Shown piece by piece: positions 36,213 to 43,848 of a stretch of DNA of 50,229 nt. A program made the position numbers and the translations under genes. The first letter of the stretch is position 1. Every line of letters begins with the position of its first letter. Source of the DNA: Flavobacteriaceae bacterium (GTDB lineage: Bacteria; Bacteroidota; Bacteroidia; Flavobacteriales; Flavobacteriaceae); contig JAKMEK010000070.1 of NCBI GenBank assembly GCA_022425945.1, positions 1 to 50,229 of the forward strand, given 5' to 3'. The notes beneath the pieces were generated by a model that worked only from the letters and a program-made list of their open reading frames with translations, was not told the origin of the DNA and did not search any database.

Positions 36213-36869
36213 ATGACGAAAAAAGAAAAAGTTGACTATGTTTTAAGGACGTTAAATGAACTTTACCCAGAAATCCCCATCCCTTTAGACCATTCTGATC
36301 CCTATACACTTCTAATTGCGGTACTCCTTTCGGCACAAAGTACCGATGTGCGGGTAAATAAAATCACTCCTTTACTCTTCGCTCGCGCAAAGACTCCCGC
36401 AGAAATGGTTCAACTGACCGTAGAAGAGATCCGAGACATCATTCGTCCGGTTGGCTTATCGCCCATGAAATCGAAGGGCATACATGGACTCTCGCATATT
36501 TTACTGGATAAACACAATGGTCAAGTCCCCAAGACCTATGAAGAACTAGAAGCCCTTCCTGCTGTTGGACACAAAACCGCTGCAGTAGTTATGGCACAGG
36601 CCTTTGGCATTCCAACCTTCCCGGTGGACACCCACATACACCGACTGATGTATCGCTGGGGCTTTACCAATGGTAAAAATGTAGTGCAAACTGAGAAAGA
36701 TGCAAAACGCTTGTTTCCAGAGGAAACCTGGAACGATTTACATTTACAAATAATTTGGTATGGGAGAGAATATTCCCCCGCTCGCGGGTGGAAATTGGAT
36801 GAGGACATCATCACGAAAAAAATTGGACGAAAAACAGTTTTAGCTGAATACTACAAGAAAAAAAATTAA
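36213..36869 (+). CDS. nth: Endonuclease III homologue lacking the [4Fe-4S] cysteines
   Basis: A 218-residue helix-hairpin-helix DNA glycosylase/AP lyase that removes oxidised pyrimidines. The HhH motif is LPAVGHKTAAVVMAQAFG; the lysine in GHKTA and the Asp in FPVDTHIHRLMYRWG are the catalytic pair. The C-terminus, where the family has a four-Cys [4Fe-4S] loop, reads GREYSPARGWKLDEDIITKK and contains no cysteines, so the cluster is absent. Activity without the cluster is plausible and seen in other family members. The stop codon overlaps the convergent 46-residue gene. Confidence 0.9.
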   Translation: MTKKEKVDYVLRTLNELYPEIPIPLDHSDPYTLLIAVLLSAQSTDVRVNKITPLLFARAKTPAEMVQLTVEEIRDIIRPVGLSPMKSKGIHGLSHILLDKHNGQVPKTYEELEALPAVGHKTAAVVMAQAFGIPTFPVDTHIHRLMYRWGFTNGKNVVQTEKDAKRLFPEETWNDLHLQIIWYGREYSPARGWKLDEDIITKKIGRKTVLAEYYKKKN

Positions 36870-37006
36870 GACTGCTTTTCTTCTTTTTGGGGATTGGAGT
36901 TGACCGTGTTTTTCATGGCCTTAGAAAAAGCTAAAATGCGCTTTATGGTTAAATCGCTGGGGCCTTCAAGTAAGAAATTAGTGTCTTTTGCGTAAAATTT
37001 GTCCAT
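36866..37006 (-). CDS. Small protein of 46 residues downstream of the sigma factor
   Basis: Starts at an ATG, MDKFYAKDTNFLLEGPSDL..., followed by TIKRILAFSKAMKNTVNS and a charged tail QKEEKQS. It is soluble, with one central amphipathic helix. It lies 43 bp downstream of the ECF sigma factor gene on the same strand, a position and size I have the impression is common in flavobacteria, though I cannot confirm that here. It could be a small regulator or simply a conserved peptide; function is unknown. Its stop codon lies inside the last codons of nth on the other strand. Confidence 0.55.
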   Translation of the reverse strand: MDKFYAKDTNFLLEGPSDLTIKRILAFSKAMKNTVNSNPQKEEKQS

Positions 37007-37049
37007 ACAGTTGCTTTCTATATACAACGGTAAAAACAAGCAAAAAGTA

Positions 37050-37640
37050 TTAAGCCGATAAAATAATTTGATGCTCTTCGATTAACTTACGCAAATTGAT
37101 AATGGCATAACGCATTCTCCCTAGGGCTGTATTGATGCTAACCCCCGTTGTTTCGGCGATTTCCTTAAAGCTCATGTCTTTGTATAAACGCATGGTCAAG
37201 ACATCCTTTTGGTCATCGGGTAATCCTACAATCAATTTTTGTAAATCTTCCACCACCTGCTCGTTGATCATTGCGCTTTCGGCAGTAGGATTCCCATCAC
37301 CGATCAATTGGAAGATGTCATATTCGTCTTTGTTGTCAAAAGTAGGGATACGGTTGTTTTTTCTAAAAAAGTCAATGACTAGGTTGTGCGCAATACGCAT
37401 TACCCACGGCAAAAACTTACCTTCTTCATTGTACACCCCTCTTTTCAGGGTTTTAATGACTTTGATAAAGGTTTCCTGGAAAATATCTTCAGAAGAATCT
37501 CGATCGTACACCTTTGAATAGATGAAGTTATAGATCTTGGCCTTGTGACGCAATACAAGTGTCTCTAGTGCCCTTTCATTTCCGTTGATGTAGTGTTGAA
37601 CTAAGGCAGCGTCTTCTAGCGTGTGAAGTTGTTTATCCAT
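37050..37640 (-). CDS. RNA polymerase ECF-type sigma-70 factor
   Basis: A 196-residue sigma factor with region 2 (ALETLVLRHKAKIYNFIYSK, then SEDIFQETFIKVIKTLK and WVMRIAHNLVIDFFRKNN) and region 4 (LTMRLYKDMSFKEIAETTGVS with NTALGRMRYAI). No anti-sigma factor gene with the usual transmembrane segment follows, only the 46-residue protein. The 5' leader is long (about 90 nt) behind a TATATTTG box at 37732-37739. It starts at the ATG. Confidence 0.92.
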   Translation of the reverse strand: MDKQLHTLEDAALVQHYINGNERALETLVLRHKAKIYNFIYSKVYDRDSSEDIFQETFIKVIKTLKRGVYNEEGKFLPWVMRIAHNLVIDFFRKNNRIPTFDNKDEYDIFQLIGDGNPTAESAMINEQVVEDLQKLIVGLPDDQKDVLTMRLYKDMSFKEIAETTGVSINTALGRMRYAIINLRKLIEEHQIILSA

Positions 37641-37731
37641 ATCAAAATTACTTGACCCATTGCTGGGGAATTAATAAAACCGTTAATAATTAAAAGTAAA
37701 ATTGTTGTATACGCTATCGCTATTGTTATTA

Positions 37732-37739
37732 CAAATATA
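37732..37739 (-). promoter_or_regulatory. -7 box upstream of the sigma factor gene
   Basis: Minus-strand TATATTTG, about 90 bp upstream of the start codon, embedded in an AT-rich stretch with no clear -33 TTG. Confidence 0.45.
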
Positions 37740-37904
37740 GAAAAATATATTTAAACATTAAAAAAGCGATTTTATTGTTTAAGCCCAAGCTTTTAATTTT
37801 CACTGTCTAGGTCGTTGTCGATCTGTACCCTCCTTTGCCTTTGTAGCCACTTTAAAAATTTTATTATCTTGTAAGCAGAAACGATCCCAAATCTGTTCTA
37901 TGTC

Positions 37905-38099
37905 ATGAGAAACCTGCGGTTATTATCCGATTTTTATAGCGCTACCCTAAAAGCTGTTTCCTATGCACTTATTGGAAACAGAGAACCTATCTACAAGAAT
38001 TATTGGGTTAAGGAACTTCAAAGACGACGGAGATTTATATGCATATTAGAAAAAAGCTCTTGCAAATATCACATGGTCTATAGATGGATTAATTGAATG
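37905..38099 (+). pseudogene. Probable gene remnant with a frameshift and a stop
   Basis: Two open segments in different frames fit together as one protein-like sequence: the first reads MRNLRLLSDFYSATLKAV and continues to YKNYWVKELQ; after a +1 shift near 38028 it reads KDDGDLYAY, a stop, then KKALANITWSIDGLIEW to 38099. Both have an amphipathic, protein-like composition. I do not recognise the family. The stretch lies between the sigma factor and cassette 2 and may be the 3' part of an older accessory gene. Confidence 0.35.
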
Positions 38100-38187
38100 G
38101 TAAAATGTTGATAATGATATAGTTATATCGATAAGGAACTAAAAAACATATAAAAGAAATAAACGCAATAGTGTGGATACACACAAG

Positions 38188-39127
38188 TTAGCTACCATTT
38201 GAAAAGACAATGAAACCACCAAAATGGCATCGAGATGAAATAATACTTGCTCTTGACCTTTATCATTCAATTGAACCAATGGAAATGGATAGTAAGAATC
38301 CGAAAGTCATTGAAGTTTCTGAAATATTAAATAAGCTTCCAATTCATACAGAGAGAATTGATAGTGTGAAATTTAGAAATCCGAATGGTGTATCTATGAA
38401 GTTAAATAACTTCAAAGCCATTGCCCCTGAATATGATGGAAAAGAAATGGATAGATACATTAAACTTGACGAAGAAGTTTTCTTTGAATTTCAAAATAAT
38501 ACTGATGGACTTAAACGAATCGCAGAACAAATAAAGAAAACCATTTCTGATTCAGAACTAACGGAAAATTTATATCGAATTGGAGATGATGAAGAAGAAG
38601 AGCAATTAAAAGTAAAAGAAGGAAAAGTAATTTATAAATTACATAAACATAGAGAACGGAATCCGAAACTAAATAAAAAGAAAAAAGAGAATTATGTAAA
38701 GAAGTATGGAAAATTAGATTGTGAAATATGTGGATTTGACTTTTATGAAATCTATGGAGAATTAGGAAAAGGGTTCATGGAATGTCACCACAAAACACCG
38801 TTGTCTGAAATAGAAGGTGAATCTTTAACATCATTAAATGATTTGGCTTTAGTCTGTGCAAATTGTCATAGAATGCTTCATCGTGAATTGGATTCTCTAA
38901 GTGTTGATGAATTGAAAAAAATAATAAAAAACGGTAGCTATCAATGGCTATAATTAATACGGGTTTGCTTGTTTAAGATATAAAGCTGGCATGTCAGCTA
39001 GCATCGCCAAATCTTTTGGATTTGGCTTTTTAAATAGAAAAATTAAAAACAAACAAAAAGATTCGGCTAATCGCATAAACGGAAACAAAAGCTCACTTTT
39101 ATTCCCGTACTAATCATAGCCGAACCG
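38188..39127 (+). mobile_element. Integron-cassette-like unit 2 (940 bp, HNH nuclease gene)
   Basis: Opens G|TTAGCTACC (38187-38196) followed by ATTTGAAAA, then the gene's ATG. Closes with a palindromic site whose outer arm GGTAGCTATC (38933-38942) is the reverse complement of its own first ten bases with one mismatch. The boundary is G39127 in GAACCG|TTAGC. The plan is the same as in cassette 1, including the 9-base distance from GTT to CATTTGAAAA and the AAT spacer, although the arms differ in sequence. An upstream hairpin (GTGTG-GATA-CACAC, 38171-38184) and the 12-mer AATAAACGCAAT (38158-38169) precede it. Mobility by an integron-type enzyme is inference. Confidence 0.6.
38210..38953 (+). 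CDS. HNH endonuclease (McrA-like), cassette-borne
   Basis: A 247-residue protein. Residues 1-95 form a helical domain (KPPKWHRDEIILALDLYHSI, then RNPNGVSMKLNNFKAI) often found in front of HNH nucleases of the restriction type. Residues about 165-235 are a zinc-stabilised HNH domain: CEICGFD (Cys171, Cys174), MECHHKTPL (catalytic His193/His194), and LALVCANCHRMLHRE (Cys216, Cys219). The family includes enzymes that cut modified DNA, so a defence role is likely but not proven. Codons are AT-rich, with many AGA for Arg, unlike neighbours. The last codons run into the cassette's palindromic end, so the stop lies inside the attC-like site. Confidence 0.85.
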   Translation: MKPPKWHRDEIILALDLYHSIEPMEMDSKNPKVIEVSEILNKLPIHTERIDSVKFRNPNGVSMKLNNFKAIAPEYDGKEMDRYIKLDEEVFFEFQNNTDGLKRIAEQIKKTISDSELTENLYRIGDDEEEEQLKVKEGKVIYKLHKHRERNPKLNKKKKENYVKKYGKLDCEICGFDFYEIYGELGKGFMECHHKTPLSEIEGESLTSLNDLALVCANCHRMLHRELDSLSVDELKKIIKNGSYQWL

Positions 39128-39133
39128 TTAGCC
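38933..39133 (+). repeat. attC-like palindromic site closing cassette 2
   Basis: Outer arm GGTAGCTATC (38933-38942), spacer AAT, inner arm GGCTATAATTAATACGGG (38946-38963), a 140-nt apical region with its own hairpins (GCCAAATC/GATTTGGC and AGCTG/CAGCT), complementary inner arm 39104-39121 (16 of 18 pairs), spacer GAACC, then GTTAGCC (39127-39133). Confidence 0.6.
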
Positions 39134-39452
39134 AATACAAAAACTACCCCTTGCAGCAAGACAACGAAAGACAAGGAAGTTAATGAAAGAGCATGTCTTT
39201 AGCCTAGGCTAAAAACAGAACATAAATAAAGTACGAAAACACAACATTGTATGGTACATAGTACCCTGCGAGAGGCTACTTAAACCTCCATGGGGAATAG
39301 ACACTCCCGCTAACTCAAATAGAAAACATCTGCGACCTCCTATCGTAGGTTAAAATCTAAACAAGAAAAAGAATCGCAAATTTATTGTTTGAAAAGCAAA
39401 TTTTAAATTTCTTCTCAGGAGATAGTTGTATATTTAGTGCTTCAATTTTCGC
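39128..39452. other. Gene-free region between cassette 2 and uvrA
   Basis: No gene seen. It contains a perfect 16-bp palindrome TTTAGCCTAGGCTAAA (39198-39213) not followed by a T run, and, 55-70 bp upstream of uvrA, TTTATTGTTTGAAAA, a near match to the Bacteroidota -7 box with one extra base, possibly the uvrA promoter. Confidence 0.45.
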
Positions 39453-42239
39453 ATGGAAGAGATTAAAAAACGATCGCCTAAAGACTATATTATCATTTTG
39501 GGGGCAAAGCTGCATAACCTCAAAAACATTGATGTCGCCATAAAACGCAATTCACTAACGGTCATTACGGGACTGTCAGGTTCAGGGAAGTCCTCCTTGG
39601 CCTTTGACACGCTATACGCCGAGGGACAGCGACGCTATGTGGAGAGCCTATCTTCCTATGCACGACAATTTATGGGGAGACTGAACAAACCCAAGGTGGA
39701 TCAAATCAAGGGAATTGCCCCGGCCATTGCGGTAGAACAAAAGGTCAATGCAAGTAACCCAAGATCTACGGTAGGGACCAAAACGGAGATCTACGACTAC
39801 CTCAAACTACTCTATGCCCGTGTAGGAGAGACCTACTCCCCCATTTCAAACGAGAAAGTAAAAAAAGACAATGTAAGCGATGTGGTGGATTTTCTTCTCA
39901 CCCAAGAGGAAAGCAGCAAGTTCCTATTACTAACCACCCCCAAAACACATAAAAAACGCACCCAAAAAGAAGTCATTGCCATGCTCATTCAGCAGGGCTA
40001 TGCGCGTATTTATGCCGATGAGACGACGATTCGGTTGGATGAGTTAAACGGACGAATCCCGAAAGACTATGAGTTAATCGTTGACCGTGTAGTGGTTCGA
40101 CAAAACGACGAGGATTTCAAAAACAGACTGGCCGATGCGGTAGACGTTGCCCTATTTGAAGGAGATGGCTATTGTCAGGTATTGAACCTGAAAAGTGGAG
40201 AGCGAACACAATTCTCCAATAAATTTGAGGCAGACGGACTTAGTTTTGTAGAGCCCAATGTACACCTCTTTAGCTTCAACAATCCTTTTGGGGCCTGTGA
40301 AAAGTGCGAGGGCTATGGTGACATCGTCGGCATTGATCCAGAATTGGTGATTCCCAACAGTGGCTTATCCATTTACGAGGAAGCCATTGCTCCTTGGCGG
40401 GGCAGCGGATTCAAAAAACACTACAATGACTTGGTGAACAATGCCTATCAGTTTGACTTCCCGTTACACAAACCCTATTTTGAATTAAGCGAAGAGCAAA
40501 AGGCATTGCTCTGGAAAGGAAATTCTTATTTTGCGGGGTTGACAAAATTCTTCAATAAGCTCGAAAAGAAGAATTATAAAATTCAGAACCGTGTTTTGTT
40601 GTCGCGTTATCGTGGTAAAACCAAATGTGATGCCTGTAACGGAACACGCCTACGCCCCGAGACTTCTTATGTAAAAATCAACGGGAAAAGCCTCCCCGAT
40701 TTGATGCATTTATCCCTAGACAAGTTGGCCGACTTTTTTGCTCAATTAACCCTCAATGAGCAGCAGCATGAAATCGCACGTCGCTTGTTGGTGGAAATCA
40801 ATTCGCGTTTGTCATTCATGCAAAATGTTGGTTTGGGCTACTTAACCTTAAACAGAAAATCAAACAGCCTCTCCGGAGGAGAATCGCAACGTATCAACTT
40901 GGCCACCTCATTAGGAAGCAGTCTCGTTGGTTCTATGTACATATTAGATGAACCAAGCATTGGTTTACACTCTCGTGATAATGAACGCCTAATTCAAATC
41001 CTTCATAAACTCAAGGCACTTGGCAATACCGTAATTGTTGTTGAACACGACGAAGACATCATGCGGGCAGCTGATACCATTATTGATATTGGTCCAGAAG
41101 CAGGAAGCCTAGGTGGCGAGGTAGTTGGACAAGGTGATTTTGAGGAAATTCTCCAACAAAATACCCTTACTGCTGAATACCTCAATGGAACAAAAAAGAT
41201 AGACGTACCCCAAACGCGAAGAAAAAGCGCCAATGCGATTCAGATTTTAGGAGCCCGAGAAAACAACTTAAAGAACATCAATGTTTCTATTCCATTGAAT
41301 TGTTTTACAGTCATAACAGGCGTCTCAGGAAGTGGAAAAAGCACCTTGGTGAAGAAAATATTGTATCCTGCGCTACAACGTCATTTAGACATTTTTGTAG
41401 AAAAGCCGGGGCAGTTCGATGGTTTTGATGGGGATTTTTCTACCATCAAACAAATTGAATACATTGATCAAAACCCTATCGGACGCTCCTCACGTTCGAA
41501 TCCGGTAACCTATATCAAGGCATATGACGACATTCGGGCACTTTATGCCCAACAATCCTTATCTAAAGCCCGTGGATTTCAGCCCAAGCACTTTTCCTTC
41601 AATGTAGACGGAGGACGCTGTGATGCCTGTAAAGGAGAAGGAAATGTTACCATTGAGATGCAGTTCATGGCCGATGTTATTTTGGCCTGTGAGCATTGTA
41701 AAGGAAAACGCTTTAAACAGGAGGTGCGCGAGGTTTTATTTGAAGAAAAATCTATCGATCAAGTCTTGGAAATGACAGTTGACGACGCCATTGCATTTTT
41801 TGAATTGCACAAACAGAACAAATTGGCACGAAAACTAGCGCCTTTGCAGCGGGTGGGTCTTGGTTATGTTGCCTTGGGACAATCCTCAGCTACCCTATCT
41901 GGAGGAGAAGCACAGCGCATTAAACTAGCCTCTTTTATCGGTAAGGGAGAACAGCGCGACAAAATCCTCTTCATCTTTGATGAACCCACTACAGGGCTTC
42001 ACTTTCACGACATTAAAAAACTCCTTACTTCCTTTGAGGCACTCCTAGAAAAAGGCCATTCATTGATTGTGGTGGAACACAACATGGATTTGATCAAATG
42101 TGCTGATCATATTATTGATTTGGGACCAGAAGGTGGAGAAAATGGAGGAACGCTTGTTGGAGAAGGGACACCAGAAGAAATTGCGAAAATCAAGGAATCG
42201 CATACAGGGCGCTACTTAAAGGAAAAACTAAACAGCTGA
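39453..42239 (+). CDS. uvrA: Excinuclease ABC subunit A
   Basis: A 928-residue DNA damage sensor of nucleotide excision repair, forming a complex with UvrB. Two ABC ATPase halves are intact: Walker [15 protein letters not shown] near residue 40 and [15 protein letters not shown] near 630; signatures [16 protein letters not shown] and [16 protein letters not shown]; Walker [12 protein letters not shown] and [11 protein letters not shown]. Zinc modules are CEKCEGYG with CDACNGTR in the first half and CDACKGEG with CEHCKGKR in the second. Length is normal for UvrA1. It starts at an ATG after the gene-free interval and ends before a hairpin terminator. Confidence 0.97.
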   Translation: MEEIKKRSPKDYIIILGAKLHNLKNIDVAIKRNSLTVITGLSGSGKSSLAFDTLYAEGQRRYVESLSSYARQFMGRLNKPKVDQIKGIAPAIAVEQKVNASNPRSTVGTKTEIYDYLKLLYARVGETYSPISNEKVKKDNVSDVVDFLLTQEESSKFLLLTTPKTHKKRTQKEVIAMLIQQGYARIYADETTIRLDELNGRIPKDYELIVDRVVVRQNDEDFKNRLADAVDVALFEGDGYCQVLNLKSGERTQFSNKFEADGLSFVEPNVHLFSFNNPFGACEKCEGYGDIVGIDPELVIPNSGLSIYEEAIAPWRGSGFKKHYNDLVNNAYQFDFPLHKPYFELSEEQKALLWKGNSYFAGLTKFFNKLEKKNYKIQNRVLLSRYRGKTKCDACNGTRLRPETSYVKINGKSLPDLMHLSLDKLADFFAQLTLNEQQHEIARRLLVEINSRLSFMQNVGLGYLTLNRKSNSLSGGESQRINLATSLGSSLVGSMYILDEPSIGLHSRDNERLIQILHKLKALGNTVIVVEHDEDIMRAADTIIDIGPEAGSLGGEVVGQGDFEEILQQNTLTAEYLNGTKKIDVPQTRRKSANAIQILGARENNLKNINVSIPLNCFTVITGVSGSGKSTLVKKILYPALQRHLDIFVEKPGQFDGFDGDFSTIKQIEYIDQNPIGRSSRSNPVTYIKAYDDIRALYAQQSLSKARGFQPKHFSFNVDGGRCDACKGEGNVTIEMQFMADVILACEHCKGKRFKQEVREVLFEEKSIDQVLEMTVDDAIAFFELHKQNKLARKLAPLQRVGLGYVALGQSSATLSGGEAQRIKLASFIGKGEQRDKILFIFDEPTTGLHFHDIKKLLTSFEALLEKGHSLIVVEHNMDLIKCADHIIDLGPEGGENGGTLVGEGTPEEIAKIKESHTGRYLKEKLNS

Positions 42240-42350
42240 TTTATAACAATCAATGCCTAAACTATGTTTTTTGGCATAGTAATTGATTTACACATTATGA
42301 TTTGATTTTTCATAAGTTAAATTATTTTGGTTTCTGTGATTTTGTTTGGT

Positions 42351-42386
42351 TAAGGTCTATCTTTTAGAAGGTAGACCTTAATTTTT
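42351..42386 (+). terminator. Hairpin terminator for uvrA
   Basis: Stem TAAGGTCTA / TAGACCTTA (42351-42359 and 42372-42380), extended by CTT/AAG, then ATTTTTGG on the plus strand. It includes the last codons of the convergent flippase gene. A second inverted repeat, AATCAAT...ATTGATT with inner ACTATG/CATAGT (42248-42288), lies just after the uvrA stop but has no T run. Confidence 0.7.
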
Positions 42387-43848
42387 GGAAGAATGTTTCA
42401 AGAAACTGATTGACCGTAGTCGATAGTTTAAGTTGGTAGCAAATCGCCAAATACACCAAGCAAATTGCAATGCATTTTATGCCGAGATTTAAAAAGGCGG
42501 AAAAAGGCAATGAAAAAGAAGAGAAAAGGATGTACGTCCCCCCAATGATTCCCAACAAATAGAGTGTCTCTTTGCCGTAAGGACTAATTTTAATTGTCTT
42601 TGCTATAAAGAGTAGTTTGAGTAAATTAAAGCACGAAATAACAATCAAGGTAGCTATTGCTGCCCCAATAAACCCAAGCTCTTCAATGAAGTAGATGTTT
42701 AAAACCACTACAGCAATGGCCGAACCGATGGAAAAAATGGGCACAACATAATAATAGGTTGAGTTAGTAATAATATTATTCAAACAGCCCATGGAGGCTG
42801 AAAATAACTTTGTGAATGAAATGATCAATACCACAGGAATCGCCAGGGCAAAGCCCTCTTTCCCATTCAGGAAATAAATAAAGGCATAGAGATCGTCAAT
42901 ATTGGCATTGATTAGAACAAAAAACAAACCTGAAACCAACAAAAGATTGGTGCCACTTTTCTTTAATAGGGAGGCCAATTCTTTGTGATTCTGTTTATTG
43001 AGAGCCTCGGCCACCAAAGGACTTACAATTTGAAGCAATGCCCGACCGGGTGCCTCAATAATGGCTGCAATGAAGATGGCAACTTTATAATAAGCCACAT
43101 ATTTTTCATCCACCATTTTACCTAACATTCCAGCATCGATATCAATAATGACGCTTGCACCAAAGGCAGATAAAAAGATCAAGAGAATGTAAGTCCAAAG
43201 TTGTTTGTTGTTTTCTGGCCATTCAAAATATAGATGGGGACGATACAGCCATAAACTGTAGCCCATGATGATGGCTAAGCGCAAATAATAACCAGCAATG
43301 AGTCCAAAAATAAATCCGTTAAAATCGATCCATTGGAGGACATAGGCAAGCAACAAAATCGTGATGAGCACACGCTGGTAGACTTCTTTTAAAAAATTCC
43401 CCACAACGGTTTTCTTTTGTACCCTTGACCAGCTGTAAAAAATTTCAAAATAAGCGGTGGATATAGCGATGACAAAAATGAGGTAAGTGAAACTGGCTAC
43501 TTCCGGATTTTGGGTGGATAAATAGGTGGCTATTTGGTCGTAATTTCCAAAGAAAACAAGGCCACTTGGCAGAATAATCAACAAGGGGATGAGCAGAGAA
43601 AAAAGCAAGAGTTTGTCCTGTTCTTTTTTCGAACTTGCCGCTGAGAAATACTTGATGACTGCATGTTGCAAACCAAAGGAAAAGATCGGTTGAAGAATAT
43701 TGGATTCAGCCAGGAGAATTAAAATTATCCCATACAGTTCTTCTCCCATAAAACGAGGGTAAAAGACCACAGTATTGAGCGCTCCAATTGCAAAGGCAAG
43801 AATGACACTTAATATATTGTAAAAGGACTGTTTGGCGACTACTCCCAT
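42364..43848 (-). CDS. Polysaccharide flippase, Wzx/MATE-like
   Basis: A 494-residue inner-membrane protein with 12-14 hydrophobic helices and the pattern of the MVF/oligosaccharide flippase group: KQSFYNILSVILAFAIGALN and VVFYPRFMGEELYGI at the N-terminus, FSFGLQHAVIKYFSAASSKK in an early helix. It probably flips lipid-linked oligosaccharides; no glycosyltransferase genes lie nearby except YfhO upstream. The start (ATG) overlaps the end of the yfhO gene by 10 bp. Confidence 0.85.
   Translation of the reverse strand: MGVVAKQSFYNILSVILAFAIGALNTVVFYPRFMGEELYGIILILLAESNILQPIFSFGLQHAVIKYFSAASSKKEQDKLLLFSLLIPLLIILPSGLVFFGNYDQIATYLSTQNPEVASFTYLIFVIAISTAYFEIFYSWSRVQKKTVVGNFLKEVYQRVLITILLLAYVLQWIDFNGFIFGLIAGYYLRLAIIMGYSLWLYRPHLYFEWPENNKQLWTYILLIFLSAFGASVIIDIDAGMLGKMVDEKYVAYYKVAIFIAAIIEAPGRALLQIVSPLVAEALNKQNHKELASLLKKSGTNLLLVSGLFFVLINANIDDLYAFIYFLNGKEGFALAIPVVLIISFTKLFSASMGCLNNIITNSTYYYVVPIFSIGSAIAVVVLNIYFIEELGFIGAAIATLIVISCFNLLKLLFIAKTIKISPYGKETLYLLGIIGGTYILFSSFSLPFSAFLNLGIKCIAICLVYLAICYQLKLSTTVNQFLETFFQKLRSTF

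Larger units (their letters stand above)
37641..38157. other. Accessory interval between the sigma factor gene and cassette 2
   Basis: Apart from the sigma factor leader and the remnant at 37905-38099, I see no gene. The stretch is AT-rich. At 37890-37902 the string AATCTGTTCTA matches a similar one at 2149-2159 in the first accessory block, each about 200-300 bp upstream of a cassette. Confidence 0.45.
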
